Shown here: piece after piece, positions 30,655 through 39,887 of the stretch
Layout of the letters: each line of letters starts with the position of its first letter
Position numbering within the stretch: position 1 is the stretch's first letter
Origin: Desulfurococcaceae archaeon
GTDB lineage: Archaea > Thermoproteota > Thermoprotei_A > Sulfolobales > Desulfurococcaceae
Direction: 5' to 3'
Assembly: GCA_023269765.1 (NCBI GenBank)
Contig: JAGDWH010000019.1
Coordinates: forward strand, 1-43,131
Length of the DNA: 43,131 nucleotides
Made by a program: the position numbers and the translations under genes
Notes under the pieces: model-generated
Databases searched by the model: none
What the model was told of the DNA's origin: nothing
Seen by the model: the letters and a program-made list of their open reading frames with translations, nothing else

Positions 30655-32865
30655 ATGGTCAGGTACAAGCATATATCTGAAGTACTCAGAATAATGAGAA
30701 ACATTGAGCAAGTTAGGAACATAGGCATTACTGCACATGTAGATCACGGCAAGACAACTACATCCGACTCTCTACTCATGGCCGCTGGCCTGCTCTCTGA
30801 GAAGCTTGCTGGAGAAGCACTAGCACTCGACTACCTTGATGTCGAGCAGAGAAGGCAAATGACTGTTAAAGCAGCAAACATAAGCCTTTACCACGAGTAC
30901 CAGGGCAAACCATACGTCATCAACTTAATAGATACCCCAGGACACGTAGACTTTCAGTCGAGAACGTTGAGGGCTCTTAGAGCCATAGACGGAGCAATAG
31001 TAGTAGTAGACGCTGTCGAGGGAGTAATGACGCAGACCGAAATGTACCTGCGAGTTGCCCTCGAGGAGAGAGTTAAGCCGATATTATTCATAAATAAAGT
31101 TGACAGGTTGATTAAGGAGCTAAAGCTGTCCCCATCGCAGATTCAGCAGAGGCTCGTTCAAATAGTCAAGGACATAAACACCCTCATAGCAAATTACGCG
31201 GATAAGGAGTTCCAGAAAGCGTGGCTACTCGACCCGTCTAAGGGACAGGTGGCTTTTGGCTCGGCAAGAGACCGGTGGGGGCTTACAATACCACTAGCCC
31301 AAAAAGAAGGAATCAGGATATCGGATGTAATTGAAGCGTACAATAAGGGCAGGGAGGGTGTAGCTACACTCCAGAAGGCCGCGCCACTGCACGTAGCACT
31401 GCTCGACATGGTTGTCAAGTTCCTACCTAACCCCAGAGAAGCCCAGAAGTACAGAATACCAAAGATCTGGCACGGAGACTTAAACAGCGACGTAGCAAAA
31501 TCCATGATAGAGTGCGATCCTAATGGGCCATTAGTAATGATGGTGACGGATGTCAAAGTAGACCCCCATGCGGGACTAGTAGCTACAGGCAGGGTCTTCT
31601 CTGGTACTGTTAGGCCCGGCGAAGAAGTATTCTTGGTAAACGCCAGAACGGGCCACAGAATACTTCAAGTCAGCCTCTACATGGGTCCATATAGAGAGCT
31701 CGCAGACGAAATAGTAGCAGGCAACATAGCTGCAATTATGGGTGCCGAGAGAGCTAGGGCGGGAGAGACCGTGGTATCGCCGAGGTACAAGGATGTAATG
31801 ACGCCATTTGAGAGATTCAGGTTCATTACAGAATCTGTTGTAACCGTGGCTCTCGAGCCCAAGAACCCGCAGCAATTGACAAAAATGATTGACTCTCTCT
31901 ACAAGCTGACCTTAGAAGACCCCTCTCTCGTAGTTAAAATCAACGAAGAGACCGGCGAGTACTTGCTCAGCGGTGTGGGCACGCTGCACATCGAGATAGC
32001 ACTAACCTTCTTGAAGGAGTACTATGGCGTTGACGTTGTTGCCACGCCACCGGTAATAGTGTACAGAGAAACCATAAAGAGTGGCAGCCAGGTATTTGAA
32101 GGCAAGTCTCCGAATAAGCACAACAGGTTTTACATTAGTGTTGAGCCCTTAAACGAGGAGACTATTAAGCTAATACAAGAAGGCATTATAACAGAAGACA
32201 TGGATCCGCGAGAAAGAGCCAAGATTCTGAGGGACCGAGCTGGCTGGGATACTGACGTAGCAAGAAGGATTATTGCAATAGACGAGAACATAAATGTGCT
32301 GGTGGACTTGACTACTGGAGTGCAGTACCTCCGGGAAGTAAGAGATACTCTTATTCAAGGGTTTAGGCTGGCAATGAGAGAAGGGCCACTAGCGCACGAG
32401 CCTGTTAGAGGAGTAAAGGTCGTTCTGCACGATGCAGTAATACACGAAGACCCCGCACACAGAGGACCTGCTCAGATATACCCAGCCGTCCGCAACGCCA
32501 TATTTGCTGGAATGCTCACCTCGAATCCAACGCTGCTAGAGCCTCTGCTCAAGCTCGACATAAGGACTCCACTAGAGTACATCGGCAACGTCTCTGTTAT
32601 AATTACTAAGAAGCGTGGCAAGATACTTGAAGTCCAGCAATCTGAAAACCTCGCTAGGGTCCTTGCTGAAATACCGGTTGCAGAGTCCTTTGACATAGCT
32701 GATCAGCTGAGAAACGTCACGGCTGGTAAGGCTATTTGGGGACAAGACTTCAGCCGCTGGGCACCTGTACCAGACTCGATGCTGATGAACTTGATAGCTA
32801 GCATTAGAACTAGAAAAGGCCTCAAGCCGGAACCACCAAAGCCCGAGGACTTTATAAGCCTCTAA
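30655..32865 (+). CDS. fusA: Translation elongation factor EF-2
   Basis: Translocase GTPase of 736 residues, the normal archaeal length. [15 protein letters not shown] (P-loop), [20 protein letters not shown], domain [19 protein letters not shown], and the diphthamide-loop [11 protein letters not shown] with the modifiable His near residue 602. ATG 30655 has GAGGTG upstream. It is transcribed away from the exosome operon end with a 57-base gap, so a promoter may lie there. Confidence 0.97.
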   Translation: MVRYKHISEVLRIMRNIEQVRNIGITAHVDHGKTTTSDSLLMAAGLLSEKLAGEALALDYLDVEQRRQMTVKAANISLYHEYQGKPYVINLIDTPGHVDFQSRTLRALRAIDGAIVVVDAVEGVMTQTEMYLRVALEERVKPILFINKVDRLIKELKLSPSQIQQRLVQIVKDINTLIANYADKEFQKAWLLDPSKGQVAFGSARDRWGLTIPLAQKEGIRISDVIEAYNKGREGVATLQKAAPLHVALLDMVVKFLPNPREAQKYRIPKIWHGDLNSDVAKSMIECDPNGPLVMMVTDVKVDPHAGLVATGRVFSGTVRPGEEVFLVNARTGHRILQVSLYMGPYRELADEIVAGNIAAIMGAERARAGETVVSPRYKDVMTPFERFRFITESVVTVALEPKNPQQLTKMIDSLYKLTLEDPSLVVKINEETGEYLLSGVGTLHIEIALTFLKEYYGVDVVATPPVIVYRETIKSGSQVFEGKSPNKHNRFYISVEPLNEETIKLIQEGIITEDMDPRERAKILRDRAGWDTDVARRIIAIDENINVLVDLTTGVQYLREVRDTLIQGFRLAMREGPLAHEPVRGVKVVLHDAVIHEDPAHRGPAQIYPAVRNAIFAGMLTSNPTLLEPLLKLDIRTPLEYIGNVSVIITKKRGKILEVQQSENLARVLAEIPVAESFDIADQLRNVTAGKAIWGQDFSRWAPVPDSMLMNLIASIRTRKGLKPEPPKPEDFISL

Positions 32866-32880
32866 AAAAGCGCAGCTTTT
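32866..32880 (+). terminator. Hairpin terminator after fusA
   Basis: Directly after the EF-2 TAA comes AAAAGC (32866-32871), a GCA loop, and GCTTTT (32875-32880), ending in a U-rich arm. A 6-bp A/T-rich stem is weak, but the T-run is a plausible archaeal termination signal. Confidence 0.45.
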
Positions 32881-32969
32881 ACTTATACTGTAATTACAAT
32901 TACGCAATAGCCTTGAGTGTGTGACCCCGAGCAACTCTAGTCCTTACTAGAGGTGAGTTTTGGGGAAGC

Positions 32970-33071
32970 GCCGGGGCGGGGATTTGAACCCCGGACCACC
33001 GGGTTTCTACCAGGCTCGAGCCCTTGAAGCGGTTAACAGCCCGGCGCTCTACCAGGCTGAGCTACCCCGGC
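32970..33071 (-). tRNA. tRNA-Asn (anticodon GUU) with 29-nt intron
   Basis: On the minus strand the acceptor GCCGGGG pairs with CCCCGGC, D arm GCTC/GAGC, anticodon stem CCGGG/CCCGG, T arm CGGGG-TTCAAAT-CCCCG. The anticodon loop CTGTTAA is interrupted between positions 37 and 38 by a 29-nt intron (33005-33033), the canonical archaeal site for bulge-helix-bulge splicing. Mature length 73 nt, no encoded CCA. A TATA-like element, read GGCTTAAAACC, lies at 33099-33109 about 30 bases upstream. The mature tRNA decodes AAY, and A37 in an ANN context is a KEOPS target. Confidence 0.95.
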
Positions 33072-33189
33072 TACCACTACACTAATTTCGTCATGGGGGT
33101 TTTAAGCCTGTGATTTCTGCATAAAAGCGTCTATGCCAGAGCGGCAAACTCGGGTGAGCGCGCTGCGCGGGGCTTGGTTACCTTGCAGC

Positions 33190-34476
33190 TTAAAGATGAG
33201 TGGTTATAGTGTCGCCATTTGCAGGTATGTGAATTTCCACGTCTTCTCCGAGTACTTCACGCAGCTTGAGAGATAGCTCTTTTGCGTCTTCCGGCGAGCC
33301 GTGAACTATTATAATGTCCTTTATAGACCCCTTAAACCTCGATGCAAACTTTACAATGTCGTCTCTGCCTGCATGGCTTGAAAGGTCTATCCATACGAGC
33401 CTGGCCTTCAGAGGCTGGGTTATGTCGTGTTCTTCGAGCACGCCAGTCTCGAGAAGCCTGTGTCCATTGCTGTTCACTGCTTGGTAGCTTACGAGTACTA
33501 TACTGTTCTTGGGGTTTGACCCCAGGTGCTTTAAGTAGTAAAGGCTTGGGCCTCCTTTTAGCATGCCGGCCGGAGCTACTATTACGCACGGCTTTTGCTT
33601 CTTAACAAGAGCTCTTCTAATAGAAGCATCCATTACCACGTTCACGTTTTCAAAGACCTTTTGAAAGAGCTGGGGATCCCGTAGGAACTTCCTGTGCTTC
33701 AAGTACAGCTCGGTCACGTCTCTGCTCAATCCATCAATGTATACGTCGACGTATGGTGCTTGAGTACTTATTATAGTAACGACTTCTTGTGTTCGTCCGA
33801 CACTAAACGCAGGTATTAGGACTGTGCCCCCGCTATCTATCGTCTCCTCAACAACTTCTAGTAGCTTCTTCTCGGCTGAGTGCCTTGGAGGGTGGTTTCT
33901 GCCTCCATATGTAGACTCTGTTATGAGAGTTGTTACTTCTGTTACTGGTACGTCTGCACCACTAAGAGTCCAAGTCTGTATTGTGTTGAAGTCGCCTGTG
34001 TACAGTACCTTTTCTCCATTTGGCAGCTCGATGTACACAACTGAGCTACCTAGAATGTGTCCTGCATTAAATAGCTGCAAGTTGAAGTCTTCCACCTGCT
34101 CTTTCTCTCCGTAGTCTAGAAACTTCGTGTTTCTGTACATTCTATCAAATTCTCTGATATCGTAATCGATGTAGTATGCATTGAGCTTTAGAAAGTCTAA
34201 TGTAAGTAGCCTGGCAATATCTAGCGTAGGCTTTGTAGTGTAAACCCGCGGATTTCCGGTCACAAATAAGTAGGGTGCCGCACCCACGTGGTCTAAGTGA
34301 GCATGTGATACAACTAAGAAGAGAATGTCCGCTGGCTTTACATGTAGTGGTAATTGTGGCACGTCATTCTGATCAAATCCAACGCCGTAATCCAGCAACA
34401 CGCCCTTATCTCTGTGCTTCAAGTAAATTGCCGACCTGCCTACTTCCTGCCCTCCTCCTAAAACCCTAATTTCCAT
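33190..34476 (-). CDS. Beta-CASP metallo-beta-lactamase RNase (aCPSF2 type)
   Basis: 428-residue archaeal CPSF73-like nuclease without the N-terminal KH domains of aCPSF1, so of the aCPSF2 group. Motif 2 is SHAHLDH (57-63), with later NAGHILG and YTGDFN; beta-CASP motifs are TESTYGGRNH, IPAFSVGRTQE and DLSSHAGRDD followed by VHGSPEDA. All zinc ligands appear intact, so it is predicted active as an endo- and/or 5'-3' exo-RNase in 3'-end processing or RNA turnover. ATG 34476, no clear ribosome-binding site. Confidence 0.88.
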   Translation of the reverse strand: MEIRVLGGGQEVGRSAIYLKHRDKGVLLDYGVGFDQNDVPQLPLHVKPADILFLVVSHAHLDHVGAAPYLFVTGNPRVYTTKPTLDIARLLTLDFLKLNAYYIDYDIREFDRMYRNTKFLDYGEKEQVEDFNLQLFNAGHILGSSVVYIELPNGEKVLYTGDFNTIQTWTLSGADVPVTEVTTLITESTYGGRNHPPRHSAEKKLLEVVEETIDSGGTVLIPAFSVGRTQEVVTIISTQAPYVDVYIDGLSRDVTELYLKHRKFLRDPQLFQKVFENVNVVMDASIRRALVKKQKPCVIVAPAGMLKGGPSLYYLKHLGSNPKNSIVLVSYQAVNSNGHRLLETGVLEEHDITQPLKARLVWIDLSSHAGRDDIVKFASRFKGSIKDIIIVHGSPEDAKELSLKLREVLGEDVEIHIPANGDTITTHL

Positions 34477-34531
34477 TATTCAGCACGCTCTCCGAATCAC
34501 TGCTCTAGTGGCATAATGCCTACAGCAGCTT

Positions 34532-34542
34532 TTTATAATAGA
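34532..34542 (-). promoter_or_regulatory. TATA-like element upstream of the beta-CASP nuclease
   Basis: CTTTTTATAAT on the plus strand, read ATTATAAAAAG on the minus strand, ~56-66 bases upstream of the ATG at 34476. A good TATA match; the transcript would have a ~30-base leader. It lies in the 190-base divergent gap with NAC. Confidence 0.45.
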
Positions 34543-34666
34543 GCCTCAGGATCTCTGCCTATTTCTGAGGGGGGCTTCATGGTTGTGCAGAGCTTTCTCT
34601 AGTGCTGTTAATAGCTGGTACTTTAAAACATTAGTTAGGAGGATTTCTTGATCGCGGTGTCGCGTT

Positions 34667-35050
34667 TTGGCTTTGTTTCCACTCCAAGAGCTTAAGAGGC
34701 TTTTAAAGAGGTATGGCGTAAACGTGGAAGAGCTTAAAAACGTTGAAAGAGTCGAAATACGTCTCGCAGATAAGAAGTTAGTGGTGTTTTCTCCTCAGGT
34801 AGTAGTGTTTAAGGTCGGTGGACAGTGCATTTACCAAGTAACTGGAACCCGTGTCTCTGAAGAGCCCCTAGCCGAGAGACGCGAAGAAGCCGCCATGGAG
34901 GCTATCATGATATCAGAAGACGACATTAAGTTCGTAGTTGAGCACACGGGAGTGCCTTACGAGAAGGCGCGCGAAGCCTTGATCAAGGCAAGGGGGGACA
35001 TAGCTAAGGCGATAATGCTCTTGGCCGAAGAAGGTGGTCGTCGTGGCTAA
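34667..35050 (+). CDS. nac: Nascent polypeptide-associated complex protein (archaeal NAC)
   Basis: Ribosome-associated chaperone homologous to eukaryotic alpha-NAC. 127 residues: NAC beta-barrel (VERVEIRLADKKLVVFSPQVVVFKVGGQCIYQVTG, roughly 27-61) and a C-terminal UBA domain (ISEDDIKFVVEHTGVPYEKAREAL, ~82-105, ending AIMLLAEEGG). TTG 34667 is chosen since GGTG (34656-34659) is well spaced. A TTTAAAA at 34622-34628 would place the transcription start near 34650. It overlaps the next frame by 8 bases at PolB1's start codon GTG 35043. Confidence 0.92.
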   Translation: MALFPLQELKRLLKRYGVNVEELKNVERVEIRLADKKLVVFSPQVVVFKVGGQCIYQVTGTRVSEEPLAERREEAAMEAIMISEDDIKFVVEHTGVPYEKAREALIKARGDIAKAIMLLAEEGGRRG

Positions 35051-37652
35051 AAACGCAAGTAGAGAGCCTGAGCTTAGTCTACCCTTTCGTGCCCAGTACG
35101 TGAAAACCCTCTCTACTCCACATTACCTCTTAGGGGTTCACTATGATGGTAAGCTAGGAAAAGCCGTGCTTGAATTCCTCAACGAAGAAGGCACCAAGCT
35201 AGTTAGAGTAACCGATCTCTGGAACCACAAACCATACTTTCTCACAGACGAAGATTCCGAAAAGCTCAAGGAAATATTCGCGGGCGAGAAGTCTGTAGAA
35301 GGCTTTGAAGAAGTGGAAAAAGTAGATCCGCTGACTATGCAAAAAGTCAAGCTAGTGAAAGTGGTCACCAAAGATCCGCTAGCTGTTAAGAAGCTTAGAA
35401 GCAAAGTCCGAAACGCGTGGGAGGCTAAGATAAAGTACCACGCAAACTACATGTACGACCTTGGCTTGATACCTGGAATGAAGTACGTTATCTCAAATGA
35501 AGGCGCGCCAAAGCTAGTTATGCTGAAGCCCGAAGTACCTGCCGAAGTCAAGGAAACCGTCGAGAAACTCTTTGAGAAAGAGCCAGAGTCCACAAAAGAG
35601 CTCGCTAAGAACTTCATGCTGCTCTTTGAAGAGTCCCCGCCAAAGGCGCTGAGGGCTTCAATAGACATCGAGGTCTACACGCCCTTTAGGGGAAGAGTGC
35701 CTGTTCCAAGACTCGCCGAGTACCCAATAATTAGTGTAGCCATAGCGGGCTCTGATGGCTTTAAAAAAGTGTTTATTCTTGCAAGGCCTTTCAAGCACAA
35801 TTTTATGCACGCAGTAGACGCCTCCACGTATCCTGGAAATGCCGAAATTGAAATATACGATAGCGAGAAAGCCCTAATACTCGAGTTCTACAAGACCCTC
35901 TCAAAGTACCCCATAGTGCTCACATACAACGGAGATAGATTCGACTTCGTATACCTGTATAGTAGATCCCTCAAGCTGGGCGTTCCAAGGCACTTAATAC
36001 CCATACGAATAGGCGAGGACTGGGTAAAGCTGGATTTTGCAGTACATATCGACCTCTACAAGTTCTTTGCCAATAGAGCAATCAAGAACTATGCTTTTGG
36101 TGGTAAATACCAGGAAGATAGGCTGGACGCGGTTGCTTCAGCACTCCTCGGAGTTTCGAAAATAGGATTTGAAGAGGCCGTGAGCGAAATCTCAGCCACG
36201 CTACTAGCAGCTTATAACCTCAGAGATGCCGAGATAACGCTGTCTCTGACTACATTTGGCGATGAGCTCGTCTGGAGACTAATGATTCTGCTGGCTAGAA
36301 TTTCTAAAACAAGCCTTGAAGAAGTCTGCAGGAAGCATATTTCTGCGTGGATCCGGAACATGCTTTCCTGGGAGCACAGGCGCCTCAATTACCTGATTAG
36401 AAATAAGGAAGACATCATAAGGCGCGTTAAGTCGACAACGAGAGCAGCAATTGAGGGCAAGAAGTACGCAGGCGCCATAGTCATTGAACCCCCCTACGGC
36501 ATATTCTTCGACGTAGTTGTGCTCGACATAGCGTCTCTATATCCAAGTATTATAAAGAACTTCAATCTCAGCTACGAGACCGTAGACATGGACTGGTGTA
36601 GTAAGCGCTATTCAATAACAGACGAGACGGGCAGGGAGTTGCACCACGTGTGCCTCGACGCACCTGGTGTGACGGCTCAGCTCGTTGGAGTACTTAGGGA
36701 CTTCAGAGTAGGCGTCTATAAAAAGAGGGCTAAGGAGAAGGCGCTGGATTCGAGTACTAGAGCCTGGTACGACGTAGTTCAGAGAGCTATTAAAGTATTC
36801 ATTAACGCAAGCTACGGCGTGTTCGGCAATGAGAACTTCTTCCTGTACTCGCCGGCAGTTGCGGAGAGCGTCACTGCACTTGGAAGAAAGTTCTTAACGC
36901 TGATAGTACTAAAAGCGGCTGAAATGGGTGTTAAGACCCTTTACGGCGATACAGACTCCATTTTTGTCTGGGCTTCGACGCCTAAGCAACTAGAGCTTTT
37001 GCAGAAGTGGACGCAGCAGGTTCTTGGACTAGACATAGAGCTAGATAAAGAGCTGGCCTTCGTCATTTTCACAGGATTGAAGAAGAACTACCTTGGAGTG
37101 AGCAAGAACAAGGAAGTAGAAATCAAGGGGCTAGTAGCAAAGAAGAGAAATGCGCCTGAGCTCGTCAAAGCCTTCTTTGACAAGATTATTGAGAGGCTTA
37201 AAAGCGTCGAGTCGCCCGAGGACTTCGTCAACTTTATAGAGTGGGTCGAGAAAGCTGTAAGAGAGTACTACCATGGCTTAAAACAAAAAGAAGTCACGCT
37301 AGATCAGTTGGCAATAAAAACTGCTCTTACTAAAAACCCCTTAGCATACACGAAAAGCAAGCCGCCACACGTGAAGGCTGCGCTACAACTACAGCAATAT
37401 GGGTTTAGCGTGCAAGAAGGCGACATCATCCTATTTGTTAAGATCAAGGGAGGTGATGGCTGTAAAGCCGTGCAACTAGCACACCAGTACGAGGTGGATC
37501 CAGACAAGTACATTGATGCCTTGAGATCAGGGCTTGAGCAGTTCCTGCAAGCACTGGGAATAAAGTGGGAGAACATAATTTCGGCTGAGCCCAGGAGGCA
37601 CTTACTTGGAAGCTACTTAAAAGCCTCTCTTAAGAGCCACGCTACTAACTAG
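35043..37652 (+). CDS. polB1: Replicative B-family DNA polymerase, PolB1 (Dpo1) type
   Basis: DNA polymerase with proofreading, 869 residues. Close in order and wording to Sulfolobus PolB1. Exonuclease motifs: DIEVYTP (Exo I, D208/E210), YNGDRFDF (Exo II, D301), YNLRDAEIT (Exo III, D395). Polymerase motifs: DIASLYPSI (D495), KVFINASYGVFG, and YGDTDS (D636, D638). All catalytic residues intact, and no intein. GTG 35043 has AAGGTGG just upstream; an in-frame GTG at 35034 is possible. The small PolB1-binding proteins known from Sulfolobus are not adjacent. Confidence 0.95.
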   Translation: MAKNASREPELSLPFRAQYVKTLSTPHYLLGVHYDGKLGKAVLEFLNEEGTKLVRVTDLWNHKPYFLTDEDSEKLKEIFAGEKSVEGFEEVEKVDPLTMQKVKLVKVVTKDPLAVKKLRSKVRNAWEAKIKYHANYMYDLGLIPGMKYVISNEGAPKLVMLKPEVPAEVKETVEKLFEKEPESTKELAKNFMLLFEESPPKALRASIDIEVYTPFRGRVPVPRLAEYPIISVAIAGSDGFKKVFILARPFKHNFMHAVDASTYPGNAEIEIYDSEKALILEFYKTLSKYPIVLTYNGDRFDFVYLYSRSLKLGVPRHLIPIRIGEDWVKLDFAVHIDLYKFFANRAIKNYAFGGKYQEDRLDAVASALLGVSKIGFEEAVSEISATLLAAYNLRDAEITLSLTTFGDELVWRLMILLARISKTSLEEVCRKHISAWIRNMLSWEHRRLNYLIRNKEDIIRRVKSTTRAAIEGKKYAGAIVIEPPYGIFFDVVVLDIASLYPSIIKNFNLSYETVDMDWCSKRYSITDETGRELHHVCLDAPGVTAQLVGVLRDFRVGVYKKRAKEKALDSSTRAWYDVVQRAIKVFINASYGVFGNENFFLYSPAVAESVTALGRKFLTLIVLKAAEMGVKTLYGDTDSIFVWASTPKQLELLQKWTQQVLGLDIELDKELAFVIFTGLKKNYLGVSKNKEVEIKGLVAKKRNAPELVKAFFDKIIERLKSVESPEDFVNFIEWVEKAVREYYHGLKQKEVTLDQLAIKTALTKNPLAYTKSKPPHVKAALQLQQYGFSVQEGDIILFVKIKGGDGCKAVQLAHQYEVDPDKYIDALRSGLEQFLQALGIKWENIISAEPRRHLLGSYLKASLKSHATN

Positions 37653-37668
37653 AGAACTAGAGAAATGG

Positions 37669-37678
37669 TATATAAAAG
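37669..37678 (+). promoter_or_regulatory. TATA box of rps26e
   Basis: TATATAAAAG, a near-ideal archaeal TATA, about 55 bases before GTG 37733; the leader would contain TAGGTGA as a ribosome-binding site. Confidence 0.6.
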
Positions 37679-37732
37679 CGGTTTGTGTCAAATTAACACT
37701 AGTACGCGCTCCGCGCCTTAGGTGAATACCTG

Positions 37733-38020
37733 GTGCCAAAGAAAAGAGAGAGCCGTGGCCGCAGAAAGGGCGATAAAGGCTACGTAGAGCGAGTACAGTG
37801 CGATCAGTGTGGTGCACTAGTTCCAGCAGACAAGGCCATATGTGTAACCAGAATGTATAGCCCAGTACCACCAGGCCTCGCAGAAGAGCTTGAAAAGAAG
37901 GGAGCCATTATAATGAGGTATCCCGTTGAGAAGTGTTACTGCATATCCTGTGCGATATTCCTCGGAATAATAAAAGTCCGCCCCGAAGAGCAAAGGAAGC
38001 CCAGGCAAGTGCATATTTAA
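37733..38020 (+). CDS. rps26e: Ribosomal protein S26e
   Basis: Small-subunit protein restricted to eukaryotes and crenarchaea among archaea, supporting the taxonomic call. 95 residues: basic KKRESRGRRKGDKG, CDQCG (~23-27), then PADKAI and VEKCYCISCAIFLGI, the second zinc pair, and a KVRPEEQRK tail. GTG 37733 has TAGGTGA nine bases upstream. Confidence 0.94.
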   Translation: MPKKRESRGRRKGDKGYVERVQCDQCGALVPADKAICVTRMYSPVPPGLAEELEKKGAIIMRYPVEKCYCISCAIFLGIIKVRPEEQRKPRQVHI

Positions 38021-38059
38021 GCTTCTCCTAGCCATTTTCAAAGCACGCTGGTGAGTCTC

Positions 38060-38392
38060 GTGAAAGTAGCCAAGGTAGTAATTGTAACAGCAGAACACCA
38101 CCCATACCACAAGCTCTGGCTCAAGCTTGCAGAAGCCCTTAGCAAGATTCTTAATGTACCGCTCGAAGTTAAAATAGAAGATTACGTCTACTTAGTTGAA
38201 CATGGAGACAAAGACGAGTTTGGTATGAGCTGGCTTCCCCAGATACTAGCTGAGTTTGAAGACGGCACTGTACACTGGCTCTTATCACAACTACCTCTAA
38301 ACGAGGCGCTGCAGCCCGACGAGCAAAAAGCTATTAATGAAATGCTCGAGAAGCTGCGCACCCTTGGAGTAAGCGTTAGTACTCAAGCCTAG
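38060..38392 (+). CDS. Conserved hypothetical protein, thioredoxin-fold-like without cysteines
   Basis: 110 residues from GTG 38060 (MKVAKVVIVTAEHHPYHKLW), chosen because GGTGAG lies at 38050-38055; an in-frame GTG at 38051 is within that site. The order strand (VVIVTAEHH), long helix (LKLAEALSKIL), strand (LEVKIEDY), then SWLPQILAEFEDGTV and a C-terminal helix looks like a thioredoxin fold with cis-Pro at WLPQ, but there is no cysteine anywhere, so no redox activity is expected. I do not recognise the family. It follows S26e by 39 bases and is probably co-transcribed. Confidence 0.6.
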   Translation: MKVAKVVIVTAEHHPYHKLWLKLAEALSKILNVPLEVKIEDYVYLVEHGDKDEFGMSWLPQILAEFEDGTVHWLLSQLPLNEALQPDEQKAINEMLEKLRTLGVSVSTQA

Positions 38393-38490
38393 CTATTTAA
38401 GCCAGGAATATTGATTCGTAAGGAACACAGCTTTAAGCTGATCAGAGTAATCCTCTTTTTGTAGTACCCCGGAGTGCGGTGTGCACTGGC

Positions 38491-38970
38491 ATGGTTTACG
38501 TGCCCTACGTGCCAACACCGTATCCTGTAGTCAGGGCAATGCTTAAGCTGGCCGAGGCTGGGCCCGAAGACGTTGTCTACGACCTCGGCTGTGGTGATGG
38601 GAGAATACTGATCATAGCGGTCAAGGAATTTAACGTGAAGAAGGCCGTGGGCATAGAGCTGGATAAAGAGAGGTATAAGCTGGCCCTTGAAAAAGCGCGT
38701 GAAGAGGGGGTCTTAGGCAGAGTCGAGATAATACATGGAGACTTCTTCGAGGCTAACATAAGCGATGCTACTATAGTTACACTATTCCTCCTCACTTCAG
38801 TCAACGAAATGCTCAGGCCCAAGCTCGAGAGAGAACTGAGAGACGGTGCACGCGTTGTAAGCCACGAATTTAGAATACCGGGTTGGAAGCCCGAGAAAGT
38901 AGTAAACGTGCGCGACGACAATGGATTACTACACACTATCTACTACTACATTAAAGGCAAGCACTACTGA
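38491..38970 (+). CDS. Archaeal protein lysine methyltransferase (aKMT)
   Basis: SAM-dependent class I methyltransferase of 159 residues, closely resembling Sulfolobus aKMT, which methylates lysines of Cren7 and many other proteins. Shared features: YVPYVPTPYPVVRAML opening, DLGCGDGRI SAM motif (near residues 32-40), IHGDFFE, LFLLTSVNEMLRPKLEREL, and RVVSHEF. ATG 38491 fits the homolog's start; a GTG at 38479 adds four residues. It overlaps the convergent TrmI gene by 7 bases. Confidence 0.88.
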   Translation: MVYVPYVPTPYPVVRAMLKLAEAGPEDVVYDLGCGDGRILIIAVKEFNVKKAVGIELDKERYKLALEKAREEGVLGRVEIIHGDFFEANISDATIVTLFLLTSVNEMLRPKLERELRDGARVVSHEFRIPGWKPEKVVNVRDDNGLLHTIYYYIKGKHY

Positions 38971-39746
38971 GTGGCCAAGACTCTGCGAGCAAATATTATA
39001 TAGCCCGTGTGCCCAATCATTCTCGTAACAGGCCTTACGGCATCTTTTTCAACCTGGTACTCGCGGAGAAGCAACTCATAAGCGTGTATGTCTGCAAATG
39101 CCTTGCTCTCCCTGAGAGCCAGCACTGTTTTCTCAACTTGATTGGTGGTTGGAACATAGACAAGCAACGGGGCTGACGACTTTAACACTTTACTAACGCT
39201 TATTATGGCGTTCCATGGATCGGGTATGTCCAAGAAGAATGCGTCTAGGGGCTCTACATCGATCTCCTCGCGTACATCGTGCTTCTTTAGAATTACCCTA
39301 TCTGAAAAGCCCGCTTTCTCGACGTTGACGCGAGCGCACTCGAGCGCTTTTTCGGAAATGTCGAATCCGTAGAGCTTTCCCTCGCTTCCAATAATAGAAG
39401 CTATGGCGAGCGTAAGTGTGCCTGTTCCAACACCCGCTTCCCCAACTCTGCTACCTGGTCCTATGCCAGAGAGGTATATCATGAAGGCGGCGTCTTTGGG
39501 GTAAATAACCTGGGTTACTCTCAGAATTCCACGCGAGTAGTAGTCCTGCCTCAGGGGCTTAAAGATGTACGCAGGACAGCCGCTACTAGTCTTAATGAGA
39601 GAGCCGTAGGGCTTTCCGATGAGCTCGTCGTGGTATACAAACCCCTTATCCGTGCCTAAAACTCCTCCCCGCCTAAGCCTCGTTACAAATCTCCTCTTTT
39701 CATCTATGTAGATGTAGACAGGGTCGCCCTCGCGGGTAATCTCCAT
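38964..39746 (-). CDS. trmI: tRNA (adenine-N1) methyltransferase TrmI (m1A57/58)
   Basis: Forms m1A at position 58 (and 57 in archaea) of tRNAs, important for thermostability. About 260 residues: N-terminal beta-barrel (KRRFVTRLRRGG...DELIGKPYGS), SAM motif GEAGVGTGTLT, DISEKALECA, and the active-site FLDIPDPW. ATG 39746 has AGGAGA upstream; a TTG at 39773 in frame would add nine residues (MTPELRRPR) and lacks a site. It converges with and overlaps the aKMT gene. Confidence 0.92.
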   Translation of the reverse strand: MEITREGDPVYIYIDEKRRFVTRLRRGGVLGTDKGFVYHDELIGKPYGSLIKTSSGCPAYIFKPLRQDYYSRGILRVTQVIYPKDAAFMIYLSGIGPGSRVGEAGVGTGTLTLAIASIIGSEGKLYGFDISEKALECARVNVEKAGFSDRVILKKHDVREEIDVEPLDAFFLDIPDPWNAIISVSKVLKSSAPLLVYVPTTNQVEKTVLALRESKAFADIHAYELLLREYQVEKDAVRPVTRMIGHTGYIIFARRVLATQ

Positions 39747-39887
39747 TCTAGGTCTCCTAAGCTCCGGTGTCAATCATCACTCTTCAGAAATACCAGCTTT
39801 CAGCATCCAAGCAGAGTCTACTGAAGTTGTCCTTAATAACTCCCCTGCCTTCTTCCACATACTAGAGTGCTCAAAGGAGCCGTGAAC

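Noticed and set aside
34637..34692. A strong AGGAGG followed by TTG at 34648 opens a 15-codon frame overlapping the NAC start
   Set aside because: A TATA box at 34622-34628 would start the transcript near 34650, after this site, and the frame is not in phase with NAC; it is probably chance.
35043..37652. Possible intein in PolB1 or aIF5B
   Set aside because: The motifs are contiguous, lengths are normal and no HINT or endonuclease block is present.
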